NCBI GenBank assembly: GCA_965371355.1
Contig: CBDUYD010000045.1
Coordinates: 1 to 18,864 of the forward strand
Source of the DNA: JASJHI01 sp965371355
Lineage (GTDB): Bacteria; Actinomycetota; Acidimicrobiia; Acidimicrobiales; Ilumatobacteraceae
Reading direction: 5' to 3'
DNA: 18,864 bases
Below are positions 1 through 7,728 of the stretch, in pieces. The notes beneath the pieces were generated by a model. That model did no database searches and was not told the origin of the DNA. It was given only the letters and a program-made list of their open reading frames with translations. The position numbers and the translations under genes are program-made. Position 1 is the first letter of the stretch. Each line of letters opens with the position of its first letter.

Positions 1-49
1 CACGCACCTGTCGTCGTAGCACCCGCCGCGCCCACGCACCTGTCGTCGT
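1..49. repeat. 17-base direct repeat, two copies 32 bases apart
   Basis: The 17-mer CACGCACCTGTCGTCGT occurs at 1-17 and again, identical, at 33-49, separated by a 15-base C/G-rich spacer. It lies just upstream of the MMPL transporter gene. The first copy starts at the first base of the window, so the array may continue to the left. It could be a regulatory repeat, the end of a longer tandem array or a chance local duplication; the sequence here does not decide. Confidence 0.7.
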
Positions 50-125
50 TCGGCGCGTGGAGCGACGAACGTCACCTCTGCGCGCGGGGTGTATCACCTT
101 CGACACGGCGGCAGACTGGATCGCC

Positions 126-2567
126 ATGAGGAGCACCTCGATTTCCGACGCGGGTGCGGGCAATCCGAAACCATCACTATGGGCGCGGCTCGGCGGGTTC
201 GCCTTCCGCCGCCGCTGGGTGGTGGTGGGCGCATGGCTGGTCGCGCTACTCGTGATCTTCGCGTCGGCCGGCTTGATCGGAGGTTCCAACGAGAGCTCGT
301 TCGAGTCGCGCGACTCCGAATCGCAGCGAGGGTTCGTCATCCTCGAGGAGTACTTCGGCGGAAGTGGCACGCAATTGTCGGGAACCATCGTCTTCCGCGC
401 CGATCAAGGTGTCGACGATCCCGAGGTCGTCGCGACGATCACCGATCTGCTCGACGAGGTCGGCGGCTACGAGGAGATCATCGTCGTCAGCCCGTACTCC
501 GAGACGGGTTCACTGCAGGGTCTGACCGCCGCCGAGGGCGACGAAGCGGGCAAGATCGCCTACGCCCAGATCGACTTCGCAGAGGGCACCGGCGAGTTCC
601 GGGCCTCCGAGATCGGTGCCGACATCGTCGATCTCGTCGACGAGATAGACGTCGCAGGCCTCGACGTCGAGGTCGGCGGCCAGGCGCTGGCCGCCTTCGA
701 ACCCCCACAGGCCGAATTGATCGGGATCGCGTTCGCGATCGTAATCCTCATCCTCGCGTTCGGCTCGGTCCTCGCGATGGGACTCCCGATCGGTGTCGCC
801 CTCGCCGGCGTGACGGCTGGTGCAGCACTGATCACACTGCTGTCGAATGTGATGAGCGTGCCCGACTTCGCCGTCACGGTGGGAGCGATGATCGGACTAG
901 GCGTCGGCATCGACTACGCGCTCTTCATCGTGACCCGCTATCGGGAGGGTCTCCACATCGGGCTCGAACCCGAACGGGCGACCGTCGTAGCGATCGACAC
1001 GGCGGGCCGCGCGGTCGTGTTCGCCGGCTTCACGGTCGTCATCTCGCTCCTCGGCATGTACGTGATGGGGCTCCCGTTCATCAACGGTCTCGCCACCGGA
1101 GCTGCCCTCACGGTGCTGATCACGATGATCGCCTCGGTCACCTTGCTTCCCGCCTTCCTCGGGTTCGCCCAGCGCCGTGTCGAGGTCACCCGCTGGCGTG
1201 GCATCATCGCCGCCGGCCTGGTCGCGATCGCCCTCCTCGGTCTCGGTCTCAAGATCCAGCCGCTGGTCGTCGCCGCGCCGCTGGCGGTGATCGTCCTGCT
1301 CGCCTCGCTGGCCATCGCGCCGTTGCGCAAGAAGCTGCCGGCCCGCAAGGTCAAGCCCGTGCGCGAGACCCTTGCCTACAGGTGGAGCCGGTTCGTGCAG
1401 CACCGGCCGTGGGCGATCGCTCTCGGCGTCGCCGCCCTGCTTGTCGTCATGACGTTGCCGGTGCTCGGTCTGCGGCTCGGGTTCAGCGACGAGAGCAACT
1501 TCGCGGAAGACACCACGACCCGCCAGGCCTACGAGCTGATCAGCGAAGGCTTCGGTGCCGGCGCCAACGGTCCGCTGATCCTGGCGACAGAGATCTCCGG
1601 ACCCGGCGAGTTCGAAGCGCTGACACAGCTGGTCGCGACCCTCGACCAGACCGAAGGGGTGGCATCCATCGCCGGACCGATTCCGAACGATCCAGTGGCA
1701 CCCGAGGCGGCGATCATCCGTGTGATCCCGACGACCGGCCCGCAGGACGCCGCGACCGAGCAGATCGTGAGAGATCTCCGTGACGACGTCATTCCGGGCG
1801 TCGTCGGCGACTCGGGACAGGAGATCTACGTGTCGGGCTTCGTCGCCGGCCAGATCGATTTCAGCACCTACCTCTCGGAACGCATCCCGTACTTCTTCGC
1901 CGCCGTACTGACGCTCTCGTTCCTCCTGCTGATGATGGTGTTCCGTTCGCTGCTCGTGCCGCTCAAGGCGGTCATCATGAACCTGCTGTCGATCGGCGCT
2001 GCTTATGGTGTTCTCGTGATGATCTTCCAGTGGGGCTGGGGTGCATCGTTGTTCAACACCTCCGGAGGGCCGATCGAGCCGTTCATCCCGATGATGATGT
2101 TCGCGATCGTGTTCGGGCTGTCGATGGACTACGAAGTGTTCCTCCTGTCGCGGATGAAAGAGGAGTACGACCGCACCGGCGATGCCGTCAACTCGGTGGC
2201 CGACGGCCTCGCCGCGACCGCGCGTGTGATCACCGCGGCGGCCGCGATCATGGTCGTGGTGTTCGGGAGCTTCATACTCGAGGAGAACCGGATCATCAAG
2301 ATCATGGGCCTCGGCCTGGCTGTGGCCATCCTCATCGACGCCACGCTCGTGCGGATGCTGCTCGTGCCCGCCACGATGGAACTCCTCGGCGAGAAGAACT
2401 GGTGGCTCCCGCGCTGGCTCGACCGCATCCTGCCCACGCTCAACGTCGATGGCGGCGCACACGTCTCAGCGATCTCGGCCGGCGATCCTGGTGAACCGGA
2501 CGGCTCTGAAGGTGGCGCTGTCGAAGATCAGGTCGACGACCCCGACCACGAACTCATCAAGTCCTGA
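126..2567 (+). CDS. MMPL/RND-family membrane transporter
   Basis: This is a proton-driven inner-membrane transporter of the MMPL (RND superfamily) type, a family that exports lipids or small hydrophobic molecules. From the ATG at 126 it is 813 residues with the classical duplicated layout: an N-terminal membrane segment (about residues 30-52), an extracytoplasmic loop (about 53-195), a five- to six-helix bundle (about 198-350), then the same plan again (second loop about 455-600, second bundle about 605-760). Both bundles carry the Asp-Tyr pair that in MmpL3 forms the proton relay: GIDYALF with D263 and MDYEVF with D668. The C-terminus is acidic and probably cytoplasmic. A GTG at 57 is in frame, but its 23 extra residues do not look like a transporter N-terminus, so the ATG is preferred. 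Substrate unknown. The gene stands alone and ends convergent with the amidase. Confidence 0.93.
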   Translation: MRSTSISDAGAGNPKPSLWARLGGFAFRRRWVVVGAWLVALLVIFASAGLIGGSNESSFESRDSESQRGFVILEEYFGGSGTQLSGTIVFRADQGVDDPEVVATITDLLDEVGGYEEIIVVSPYSETGSLQGLTAAEGDEAGKIAYAQIDFAEGTGEFRASEIGADIVDLVDEIDVAGLDVEVGGQALAAFEPPQAELIGIAFAIVILILAFGSVLAMGLPIGVALAGVTAGAALITLLSNVMSVPDFAVTVGAMIGLGVGIDYALFIVTRYREGLHIGLEPERATVVAIDTAGRAVVFAGFTVVISLLGMYVMGLPFINGLATGAALTVLITMIASVTLLPAFLGFAQRRVEVTRWRGIIAAGLVAIALLGLGLKIQPLVVAAPLAVIVLLASLAIAPLRKKLPARKVKPVRETLAYRWSRFVQHRPWAIALGVAALLVVMTLPVLGLRLGFSDESNFAEDTTTRQAYELISEGFGAGANGPLILATEISGPGEFEALTQLVATLDQTEGVASIAGPIPNDPVAPEAAIIRVIPTTGPQDAATEQIVRDLRDDVIPGVVGDSGQEIYVSGFVAGQIDFSTYLSERIPYFFAAVLTLSFLLLMMVFRSLLVPLKAVIMNLLSIGAAYGVLVMIFQWGWGASLFNTSGGPIEPFIPMMMFAIVFGLSMDYEVFLLSRMKEEYDRTGDAVNSVADGLAATARVITAAAAIMVVVFGSFILEENRIIKIMGLGLAVAILIDATLVRMLLVPATMELLGEKNWWLPRWLDRILPTLNVDGGAHVSAISAGDPGEPDGSEGGAVEDQVDDPDHELIKS

Positions 2568-2615
2568 ACCCGGGCCTCGGTCGCGGACCCCAGCACCGAT
2601 TCTGTGTGAGCGATT

Positions 2616-2632
2616 ACCGCGTGCGACGCGGT
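2616..2632. terminator. Hairpin in convergent intergenic region, possible terminator
   Basis: A perfect 6-bp inverted repeat, ACCGCG/CGCGGT with a 5-base loop, sits 48 bases past the MMPL stop inside the 143-base gap between two converging genes. It is followed by only three T residues, so it is not a canonical intrinsic terminator. Its position is the main argument for a termination role. Confidence 0.3.
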
Positions 2633-2710
2633 TTGTGGTCACCCAGAAGCCGGTGGAGCTGTGGTGATGATCCGGATTCGGGTGTGTGTGTCGAAGGGGG
2701 ACTCGGCGGG

Positions 2711-4168
2711 TCAGCTGATCGGGGGGCGGCGGTCGGCCCAGGGGTGGGCCGCTTCGAGTTGCGCGGCGACCGCGAGGAGGATGTCTTCGCGGCCGTACGC
2801 GGCGGCGAGTTGCACCCCGATCGGGAGGCCGTCGTCGTTCCAGTGCAGCGGCACGTTGATCGCCGGCTGGCCGCTGGTGTTGAACGGCGGCGTGAACGCG
2901 ATGAACTGTGCCGCCCGCTTCATCCCGGCCATCGGATCATCCGCGGTCGCGGCGTGCGCACCGATCGGGGCGGGGGGCTCGGCGAGCGTGGGCGAGAGCA
3001 GGAGATCCCAGCCCTCTGTCCACCACTGCTGTAGCCCGCGGCGGTACTGGGCGACGGCGGCGAGCGCCTCGGCGTACGACACCGCCGACACCTTCCTGGC
3101 GAACTGCGCCTGCGCCCAGTTGACCGGCTCGACGTCGTCCTCGGTCAACTCGCGGCCCAGCGTCGTGCCCATCGCGTCGATCCCGACCGCCATCATCGTG
3201 GACCACATCGCCATGAAGCGTTGCGTGAACTCGGTGTCGGCGAGTACCGCCGGGTGTCCTAGTTCGACCCGGTGTCCGAGCCCTTCGAGCATCGCGGCGG
3301 CGTTGCGGACGGCGGTCACGCAGTCGTCGTCGAGGCAGCGACCCTGCGGGTGCGCATCGAGCAGACCGATGCGGAGACTGCCCGGATCGCTGCCGACCTC
3401 GTCGACATAGGGGCGTACGGGTGGCGGCGCGATGACCGTGTCACCGACGCCGGGTCCCTGCACCGCGTCGAGGAGCCGGGCGATGTCGCGAACCGATCGC
3501 GAGACGCACAGTGCCGTACTGAGGCCGGACTCGTCGCGCTCGGGGCCCATCGTGATTCGTCCCTGCGATGGCTTCAGCCCGACGATCCCGCAACACGAGG
3601 CCGGGATGCGGATCGACCCTCCTCCGTCGCTGGCGTGCGCGATCGGCACCATGCCCGAAGCGACCGCCGCTCCGGCGCCCCCGCTCGAGCCCCCGGGGCT
3701 GCGGTCGGTGTCCCACGGACTGCGGGTCGGTCCGTACGCGAGCGGCTCGGTGACGGGGAGACTGCCGAGTTCGGGTGAGTTGGTCCGCCCGAGCGTGACG
3801 AGGCCGGCATCGCGGAAGCGGGCGACGATCGTCGTGTCGTGAGCCGACAGTGGCGCTGCGTCACGGAGCGCCCTGTTGCCGCTGGTCAGCGGCCTGCCGG
3901 CCATGTGGGCACCGAGGTCCTTCAGGAGAAACGGGACGCCGGCGAACGGACGGGCCGCGCGGTCGAACGAGGCGTCGTCGATCGCCGCCGCCTCGTCGCG
4001 CGCCTCGTCGTACCACCGCATGACGACCGCGTTGAGCGCTCCGTCGATCCGTTCGATCCGTTCGATCGCGGCGTCGGTCAACTCGACCGCCGACACCTCC
4101 CCAGCGGCAACCAGATCGGCCTGCGCGGTGGCGTCGAGCCACTGTGTCTCACTCGCGATGTCATCCAT
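2711..4168 (-). CDS. Amidase signature (AS) family hydrolase
   Basis: This 485-residue enzyme belongs to the amidase signature family, which hydrolyses amide bonds with a Ser-cisSer-Lys triad. The triad is visible: K83 in VPFLLKDLG, the bridging serine S161 in SPGGSSGGAGAA, and the nucleophile S185 in SDGGGSIRIPAS, with the 24-residue spacing seen in characterised members. The length is normal for a stand-alone amidase. No signal peptide is seen, so it is probably cytoplasmic. No GatB or GatC gene is nearby, which argues against a role as the GatA subunit of the tRNA amidotransferase, although the fold is the same. It starts at an ATG and is divergent from the DM13 gene across a 77-base gap holding an inverted repeat. 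The physiological substrate cannot be read from the sequence. Confidence 0.93.
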   Translation of the reverse strand: MDDIASETQWLDATAQADLVAAGEVSAVELTDAAIERIERIDGALNAVVMRWYDEARDEAAAIDDASFDRAARPFAGVPFLLKDLGAHMAGRPLTSGNRALRDAAPLSAHDTTIVARFRDAGLVTLGRTNSPELGSLPVTEPLAYGPTRSPWDTDRSPGGSSGGAGAAVASGMVPIAHASDGGGSIRIPASCCGIVGLKPSQGRITMGPERDESGLSTALCVSRSVRDIARLLDAVQGPGVGDTVIAPPPVRPYVDEVGSDPGSLRIGLLDAHPQGRCLDDDCVTAVRNAAAMLEGLGHRVELGHPAVLADTEFTQRFMAMWSTMMAVGIDAMGTTLGRELTEDDVEPVNWAQAQFARKVSAVSYAEALAAVAQYRRGLQQWWTEGWDLLLSPTLAEPPAPIGAHAATADDPMAGMKRAAQFIAFTPPFNTSGQPAINVPLHWNDDGLPIGVQLAAAYGREDILLAVAAQLEAAHPWADRRPPIS

Positions 4169-4189
4169 CTCGACGTTGCTACCAGTTCC

Positions 4190-4206
4190 GTCGCCCCAAC
4201 GGCGAC
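4190..4206. promoter_or_regulatory. Inverted repeat in divergent amidase/DM13 promoter region
   Basis: GTCGCC and GGCGAC form a perfect 6-bp inverted repeat around a 5-base centre (CCAAC). It lies in the 77-base gap between two divergent start codons, 22 bases from the amidase start and 40 from the DM13 start. An operator for one or both genes is possible. Short GC-rich palindromes are common by chance in such DNA. Confidence 0.25.
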
Positions 4207-4245
4207 ACCGCGGGCGTTCACGGTCGTGGCACCTAGTGTGGGCCG

Positions 4246-4902
4246 ATGCAGTGGATCCGCTCGCATCTCGCGATCGTCTTGGCGGCCGTGCTCGTCGTCG
4301 TCGGCCTGCTCGCGTATCTTGCGTTCGGGGTCTTCGGTGTGCAGTTCCTGTTCATCGATGACAAGGTCGACGAGGCGGCCCCCGTGTTCGAGTCGGGCGC
4401 GGGCGCTGCGGCGGAGACGACAGCGACCGGAGCGCCCGCCGTAGCCCCGGCCACGACGGATGAACCAGGGGCATCGACCACGGCCGTCGCAGGAACGACG
4501 CCGGGCACGGTCGCACCGACGACCACGGACCCGCCCCCGCCGGTCGACACACAGCCCGAGATCATCACCGTCTCGACAGGGACGTTCGTACCGCGTGCCC
4601 ACCCGGGCGAGGGGGTGGCGAGCGTGTTGACCGACGGGTCGTCTCAGCGATTCCTGCGCTTCGAGCAGTTCTCGACCGACAACGGTCCCGATCTCAACGT
4701 GTACCTCACCGTGGCCGGCGCCGATGCGCCCGACGGGGAGTTCGACGATGACTTCGTCGACCTCGGAAACCTGAAGGGCAACATCGGCGATCAGAACTAC
4801 GAGATCCCACCCGAGGTCGACCTCGAGCGATTCGACACCGTGGTCGTGTGGTGCGTGCGGTTCAGCGTTGCGTTCACCGCCGCCGACCTGGTGCCCACCT
4901 GA
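4246..4902 (+). CDS. Membrane-anchored DM13-domain protein
   Basis: This 218-residue protein has three parts: one hydrophobic N-terminal segment (about residues 8-30) that acts as signal anchor, a low-complexity Ala/Thr/Pro linker (about 48-105), and a C-terminal DM13 domain (about 107-218). DM13 is recognised from the block FEQFSTDNGPDLNVYLT and the terminal block VVWCVRFSVAFTAADL with the conserved cysteine C203. DM13 domains occur in extracytoplasmic proteins and have been proposed, not proven, to take part in redox or electron transfer. The layout implies the domain sits outside the membrane on a flexible stalk. The start is an ATG with no strong ribosome binding site. The stop codon lies inside a tandem repeat that continues downstream. 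Confidence 0.85.
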   Translation: MQWIRSHLAIVLAAVLVVVGLLAYLAFGVFGVQFLFIDDKVDEAAPVFESGAGAAAETTATGAPAVAPATTDEPGASTTAVAGTTPGTVAPTTTDPPPPVDTQPEIITVSTGTFVPRAHPGEGVASVLTDGSSQRFLRFEQFSTDNGPDLNVYLTVAGADAPDGEFDDDFVDLGNLKGNIGDQNYEIPPEVDLERFDTVVVWCVRFSVAFTAADLVPT

Positions 4903-4964
4903 CACGGCCCACCCAACGTCGGCCCACCCAACGTCGGCCCACCTGACCCGGCCCACCTGATTCG
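4893..4964. repeat. Five-unit 14-15 base tandem repeat over the DM13 stop
   Basis: Five consecutive units begin with GCCCACC: 4893-4906, 4907-4921, 4922-4936, 4937-4950 and 4951-4964. Units 2 and 3 are identical 15-mers (GCCCACCCAACGTCG). Units 1, 4 and 5 are 14-mers of the form GCCCACCTGA followed by four variable bases. The first unit contains the last codons and TGA stop of the DM13 gene, so the array appears to have grown from the 3' end of that gene. It fills most of the gap to the convergent dioxygenase gene. Confidence 0.85.
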
Positions 4965-4982
4965 GATGGTCGAAGCGGGCGT

Positions 4983-5843
4983 TCAGCGGTCGGCTAGGTC
5001 GTCGAGGCCGATGTCGGAACCCCCGAAGCTCGGACTGCCACGACCGTCCCCGCGGAGCACCTCGATCGGGTCGCGGGTGTCGTCGATGTAGCCGAGCGCA
5101 TACGCCCCGATCTGGTACCCCATCAATCGTTGCAGGCTCTCGGGCAGCGAGGCGGCTACATCGCGGGGTATGGACAGGTACTGGTTCTCCTCCTGGCGGA
5201 GCCAGCCGACGTCGTAGGTGATGTTGAGCCCGACCCGTGTGTGGTCGGAACGATTGGCGCCGCCGCCGTGGTACACCTTGCCCGTATAGAGCAGGCACGA
5301 CCCCTTGCTCATCAGTGCCGGCACGGTCTCGTCGATCGTGTGGTCGAACTTCTTCGGCAGATCCTGGCTCCCGGGCATGAGGCGGGTCGCGCCGTTCTCT
5401 TCGGTGAAGTCGGTCATCGCCCAGATCGTGTTGCACTGCACGTGATAGTCGGCGGGGAAGTCGAAGAAGTCGAAGGCCCACTCGTCGCGGTGAATAGACT
5501 GCGCCGGCGAGTCGGGCCCGATGGCGATGATCTGGGTGAGATGGAGCTGATAGGTCCTGGCGCGGTCGAGCAGGTCGGCGACGACCTCGAGGATCAGTGG
5601 ATGCTCGATCAGCGCGTGGCTCGAATCGGAACGTGCGATGAGCGCTCCGGTGCGCTTCGTGTGCACGCCCGAGAACACGTCGGCTCCGGTCGGGGTGGCC
5701 TCGACGTGGGCCGCCATCTCGGAGGCGATTGCATCGATGGTCGAGACGTCGGCGAGCCCGTCGACGATCAGGGCGCCGTCGCGGCGGAGAACCTCGACGA
5801 ACTCGGTGGCCGCCGCCGATGCGTCGAAGTGGGTGAGTTCCAT
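4983..5843 (-). CDS. Phytanoyl-CoA dioxygenase (PhyH)-family oxygenase
   Basis: This 286-residue protein is a non-haem Fe(II)/2-oxoglutarate-dependent oxygenase of the PhyH family, which hydroxylates or halogenates varied substrates using O2 and 2-oxoglutarate. The iron-binding facial triad is visible as H118 and D120 in SIHRDEWAF, plus H192 in KVYHGGGANRS; R203 in HTRVGLNI is placed to bind 2-oxoglutarate. The block MTDFTEENGATRLMPGSQ (about residues 143-160) is typical of the family. Length is normal and no signal peptide is present. It starts at an ATG only 44 bases from the divergent ABC operon. The substrate is unknown; the neighbouring genes do not form a recognisable pathway with it. 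Confidence 0.9.
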   Translation of the reverse strand: MELTHFDASAAATEFVEVLRRDGALIVDGLADVSTIDAIASEMAAHVEATPTGADVFSGVHTKRTGALIARSDSSHALIEHPLILEVVADLLDRARTYQLHLTQIIAIGPDSPAQSIHRDEWAFDFFDFPADYHVQCNTIWAMTDFTEENGATRLMPGSQDLPKKFDHTIDETVPALMSKGSCLLYTGKVYHGGGANRSDHTRVGLNITYDVGWLRQEENQYLSIPRDVAASLPESLQRLMGYQIGAYALGYIDDTRDPIEVLRGDGRGSPSFGGSDIGLDDLADR

Positions 5844-5887
5844 CGAGCGAGCGTAACCATCAGTGCCTCGCTGGTAGACAGGCGGAC
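5844..5887. promoter_or_regulatory. Short divergent promoter region, PhyH gene / ABC operon
   Basis: Only 44 bases separate the two divergent start codons. Promoters for both directions would have to overlap each other or the opposite coding region, or the transcripts must be leaderless. I see no clear -10/-35 pair. A weak AGGCGG stretch immediately precedes the GTG of the ABC ATPase. Confidence 0.3.
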
Positions 5888-6835
5888 GTGCCAGCGATCA
5901 TCGAGACCGAGCGTCTCACGATGGAGTTCCCGTCGACCCGCGCGCTCGACTCCCTCGACCTCGTGATCGAATCCGGCGTGACCGGCCTGGTCGGAGCGAA
6001 CGGCGCGGGAAAGACCACGCTGATCTCCCTGGTACTGGGACTGCTCCGTCCGACCAGCGGTCAGCTCAGGGTGCTCGGGCTCGATCCCGGAGCCGAGGGG
6101 CCCGAACTCCGCGCGCAGATCGGGTACGGCCCCGAGCGCAACGTGTTCCCCGACGACCTGCGCGCATATGACTACGTCCGGCATCTCGCCGAGGTGAAGG
6201 GACTCCCGCGCGACGAGGCGCGCAGCCGCGCCAGCGACTCGCTGTACCTCGTCGGCCTTGGCGAGGAACGCTTCAGGGCGCTCGGGACGATGTCGACGGG
6301 TCAGCGCCAGCGGGTGAAGCTGGCCCAGGCGATCGCCGCCGATCCGCGGCTGATCGTGCTCGACGAACCGACCGACGGCCTCGACCCGGTGCAGCGCGAC
6401 GAGATGCTCAACATCATCGTGCAGGTCAACCGCGACTTCGGCATCGACGTGGTTCTCTCGTCGCACGTCCTCGAGGAGGTCGAGCGCGTCTGCGACAATG
6501 TCGTCGCACTCGATGCAGGTCACCTGATCGCGCAGGGGTCGATGGTCGAACTCGCCGGGGCCGAGGGTGGCATCGAGGTGGAGTTCGTCGAGGTCGACGA
6601 CCGGCCTGACGCGATCGGGTTCGTCGTCGATCGGCTCGAGGCGTCCGGCGCGGCGGTGCATCGCTCGGCGGCCACGCTGTCGATCGTCGGAGCGGACGAC
6701 GACGAGTTGTTCGACCGCGCGGCTTCGGCGATCGCCGAGGCGGGCGCCCGCGTCCGTCGGCTCGGCGTGCGTCGTCGTTCGCTCGACGATCTCTTCGAGG
6801 CACACGCCAGACCCGACGGCGAGGGGTCACCATGA
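5888..6835 (+). CDS. ABC transporter ATP-binding protein (first of pair)
   Basis: A 315-residue ABC ATPase, the energising subunit of an ABC-2-type transporter. Visible motifs: Walker A GANGAGKT (36-43), a Q-loop position occupied by glutamate (GYGPERN, E83) as in many NatA/drug-exporter-like ATPases, signature STGQRQRVK (136-144, first Gly of LSGGQ replaced by Thr), Walker B LIVLDEP (D159, E160) and the switch histidine H193 in SSHVLEE. A C-terminal regulatory-type extension (about 215-310) follows the nucleotide-binding domain. The GTG at 5888 puts the first beta strand at the expected place. Its stop overlaps the permease start by ATGA, indicating coupled translation. Exporter or export-related role is inferred; substrate unknown. 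Confidence 0.92.
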   Translation: MPAIIETERLTMEFPSTRALDSLDLVIESGVTGLVGANGAGKTTLISLVLGLLRPTSGQLRVLGLDPGAEGPELRAQIGYGPERNVFPDDLRAYDYVRHLAEVKGLPRDEARSRASDSLYLVGLGEERFRALGTMSTGQRQRVKLAQAIAADPRLIVLDEPTDGLDPVQRDEMLNIIVQVNRDFGIDVVLSSHVLEEVERVCDNVVALDAGHLIAQGSMVELAGAEGGIEVEFVEVDDRPDAIGFVVDRLEASGAAVHRSAATLSIVGADDDELFDRAASAIAEAGARVRRLGVRRRSLDDLFEAHARPDGEGSP

Positions 6836-7728
6836 GCTCGACCGGCGACGCCCAGATCGTCGCGCGCGGCTTTCAGCCTTACGAGGGGCCGCGTTCGGGG
6901 GTGGCGGGCGCAATCCGCAGCGTCACATGGCAGAGCATGCGCGCCACGTTGGGTCTGGGCCGGCCCGCGCGGCACAAGATCTTCCCGGTGATCGCGGTGG
7001 TCATCGCGTACGTCCCGGCGATCGTGTTCGTCGGCATCGCCGTGCTGATCCCGGGCGACATCCTCGACCCGAACGACGTAGCGGACTACGCCGGGTACTA
7101 CGGCTTCATCACACTTGCGATCACACTCTTCGCGGCGATGGTCGCCCCGGAGATCCTGATCTCCGATCGCCGCGACGGGATGCTCGCGATGTACCTGTCG
7201 ACCCCCCTCAACCGTCGCACGTATCTCACTGCGAAGGCGATCGCCGTCCTTCTCACGCTCGGTCTCGTGACCCTCGGTCCACCGCTCCTGCTGCTCCTCG
7301 GCTACACGGCCGAGGGCGCCGGACCCGACGGCCTGGGCAACTGGTTGACGGTGCTGTTCCGGATCGTCGTCTCGGGCATCGCAGTGTCGGCCCCACTGAT
7401 GGCGATCTCGATGGCGGCATCGAGCATCACCGACCGGAGGGCCTTCGCGGCGATCGGGGTCGTGCTGACGATCATCGCCCTGCCGGTTCTCGCCGGATCG
7501 CTGACCGAGGGCGCGGGCTGGTCGCAGCAGTGGTTCCTGATCGATCCGTTCTCGATGTCGCTCGAGCTCGTGTTCCGGATCTTCGGCGCAACGGCGGGTG
7601 GCGGCGACGGCGACCTCGCGTTCCCCGAGATCTCGACGATCGCCGTGCTCGGGTCGTGCATCGCGTGGACCGTCGGTGGGCTCGGCGTGGTCGCGTGGCG
7701 GTACTCCCGATTGGTCATCGCGCGATGA
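6832..7728 (+). CDS. ABC-2-type transporter permease (first of pair)
   Basis: A 298-residue polytopic membrane protein lying between two ABC ATPases and overlapping both by ATGA. It has about six hydrophobic segments (near residues 52-75, 90-112, 135-158, 172-200, 205-225 and 265-285). The cytoplasmic stretch ISDRRDGMLAMYLSTPLNR, just after the second hydrophobic segment, resembles the coupling region of ABC-2 permeases (often E-rxxGtle-l-stPv). It is best read as the membrane partner of the ATPase encoded just upstream. The roughly 45 residues before the first helix are cytoplasmic. Specific substrate cannot be assigned. Confidence 0.85.
   Translation: MSSTGDAQIVARGFQPYEGPRSGVAGAIRSVTWQSMRATLGLGRPARHKIFPVIAVVIAYVPAIVFVGIAVLIPGDILDPNDVADYAGYYGFITLAITLFAAMVAPEILISDRRDGMLAMYLSTPLNRRTYLTAKAIAVLLTLGLVTLGPPLLLLLGYTAEGAGPDGLGNWLTVLFRIVVSGIAVSAPLMAISMAASSITDRRAFAAIGVVLTIIALPVLAGSLTEGAGWSQQWFLIDPFSMSLELVFRIFGATAGGGDGDLAFPEISTIAVLGSCIAWTVGGLGVVAWRYSRLVIAR

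Noticed and set aside
1..49. CRISPR array at the left edge
   Set aside because: Only two 17-base copies with a 15-base spacer, too short in both repeat and spacer, and no cas genes.
897..2462. 521-codon minus-strand frame opposite the MMPL gene
   Set aside because: Very rich in His, Asp, Glu and Arg with no membrane or domain pattern; typical antisense shadow of a high-GC gene.
2711..4168. Amidase as GatA of glutamyl-tRNA amidotransferase
   Set aside because: No gatB or gatC nearby, and the sequence cannot separate it from the many stand-alone amidases.
4078..5481. 467-codon minus-strand frame spanning the DM13 and PhyH region
   Set aside because: Crosses two well-supported genes in another frame or strand and shows no domain pattern.
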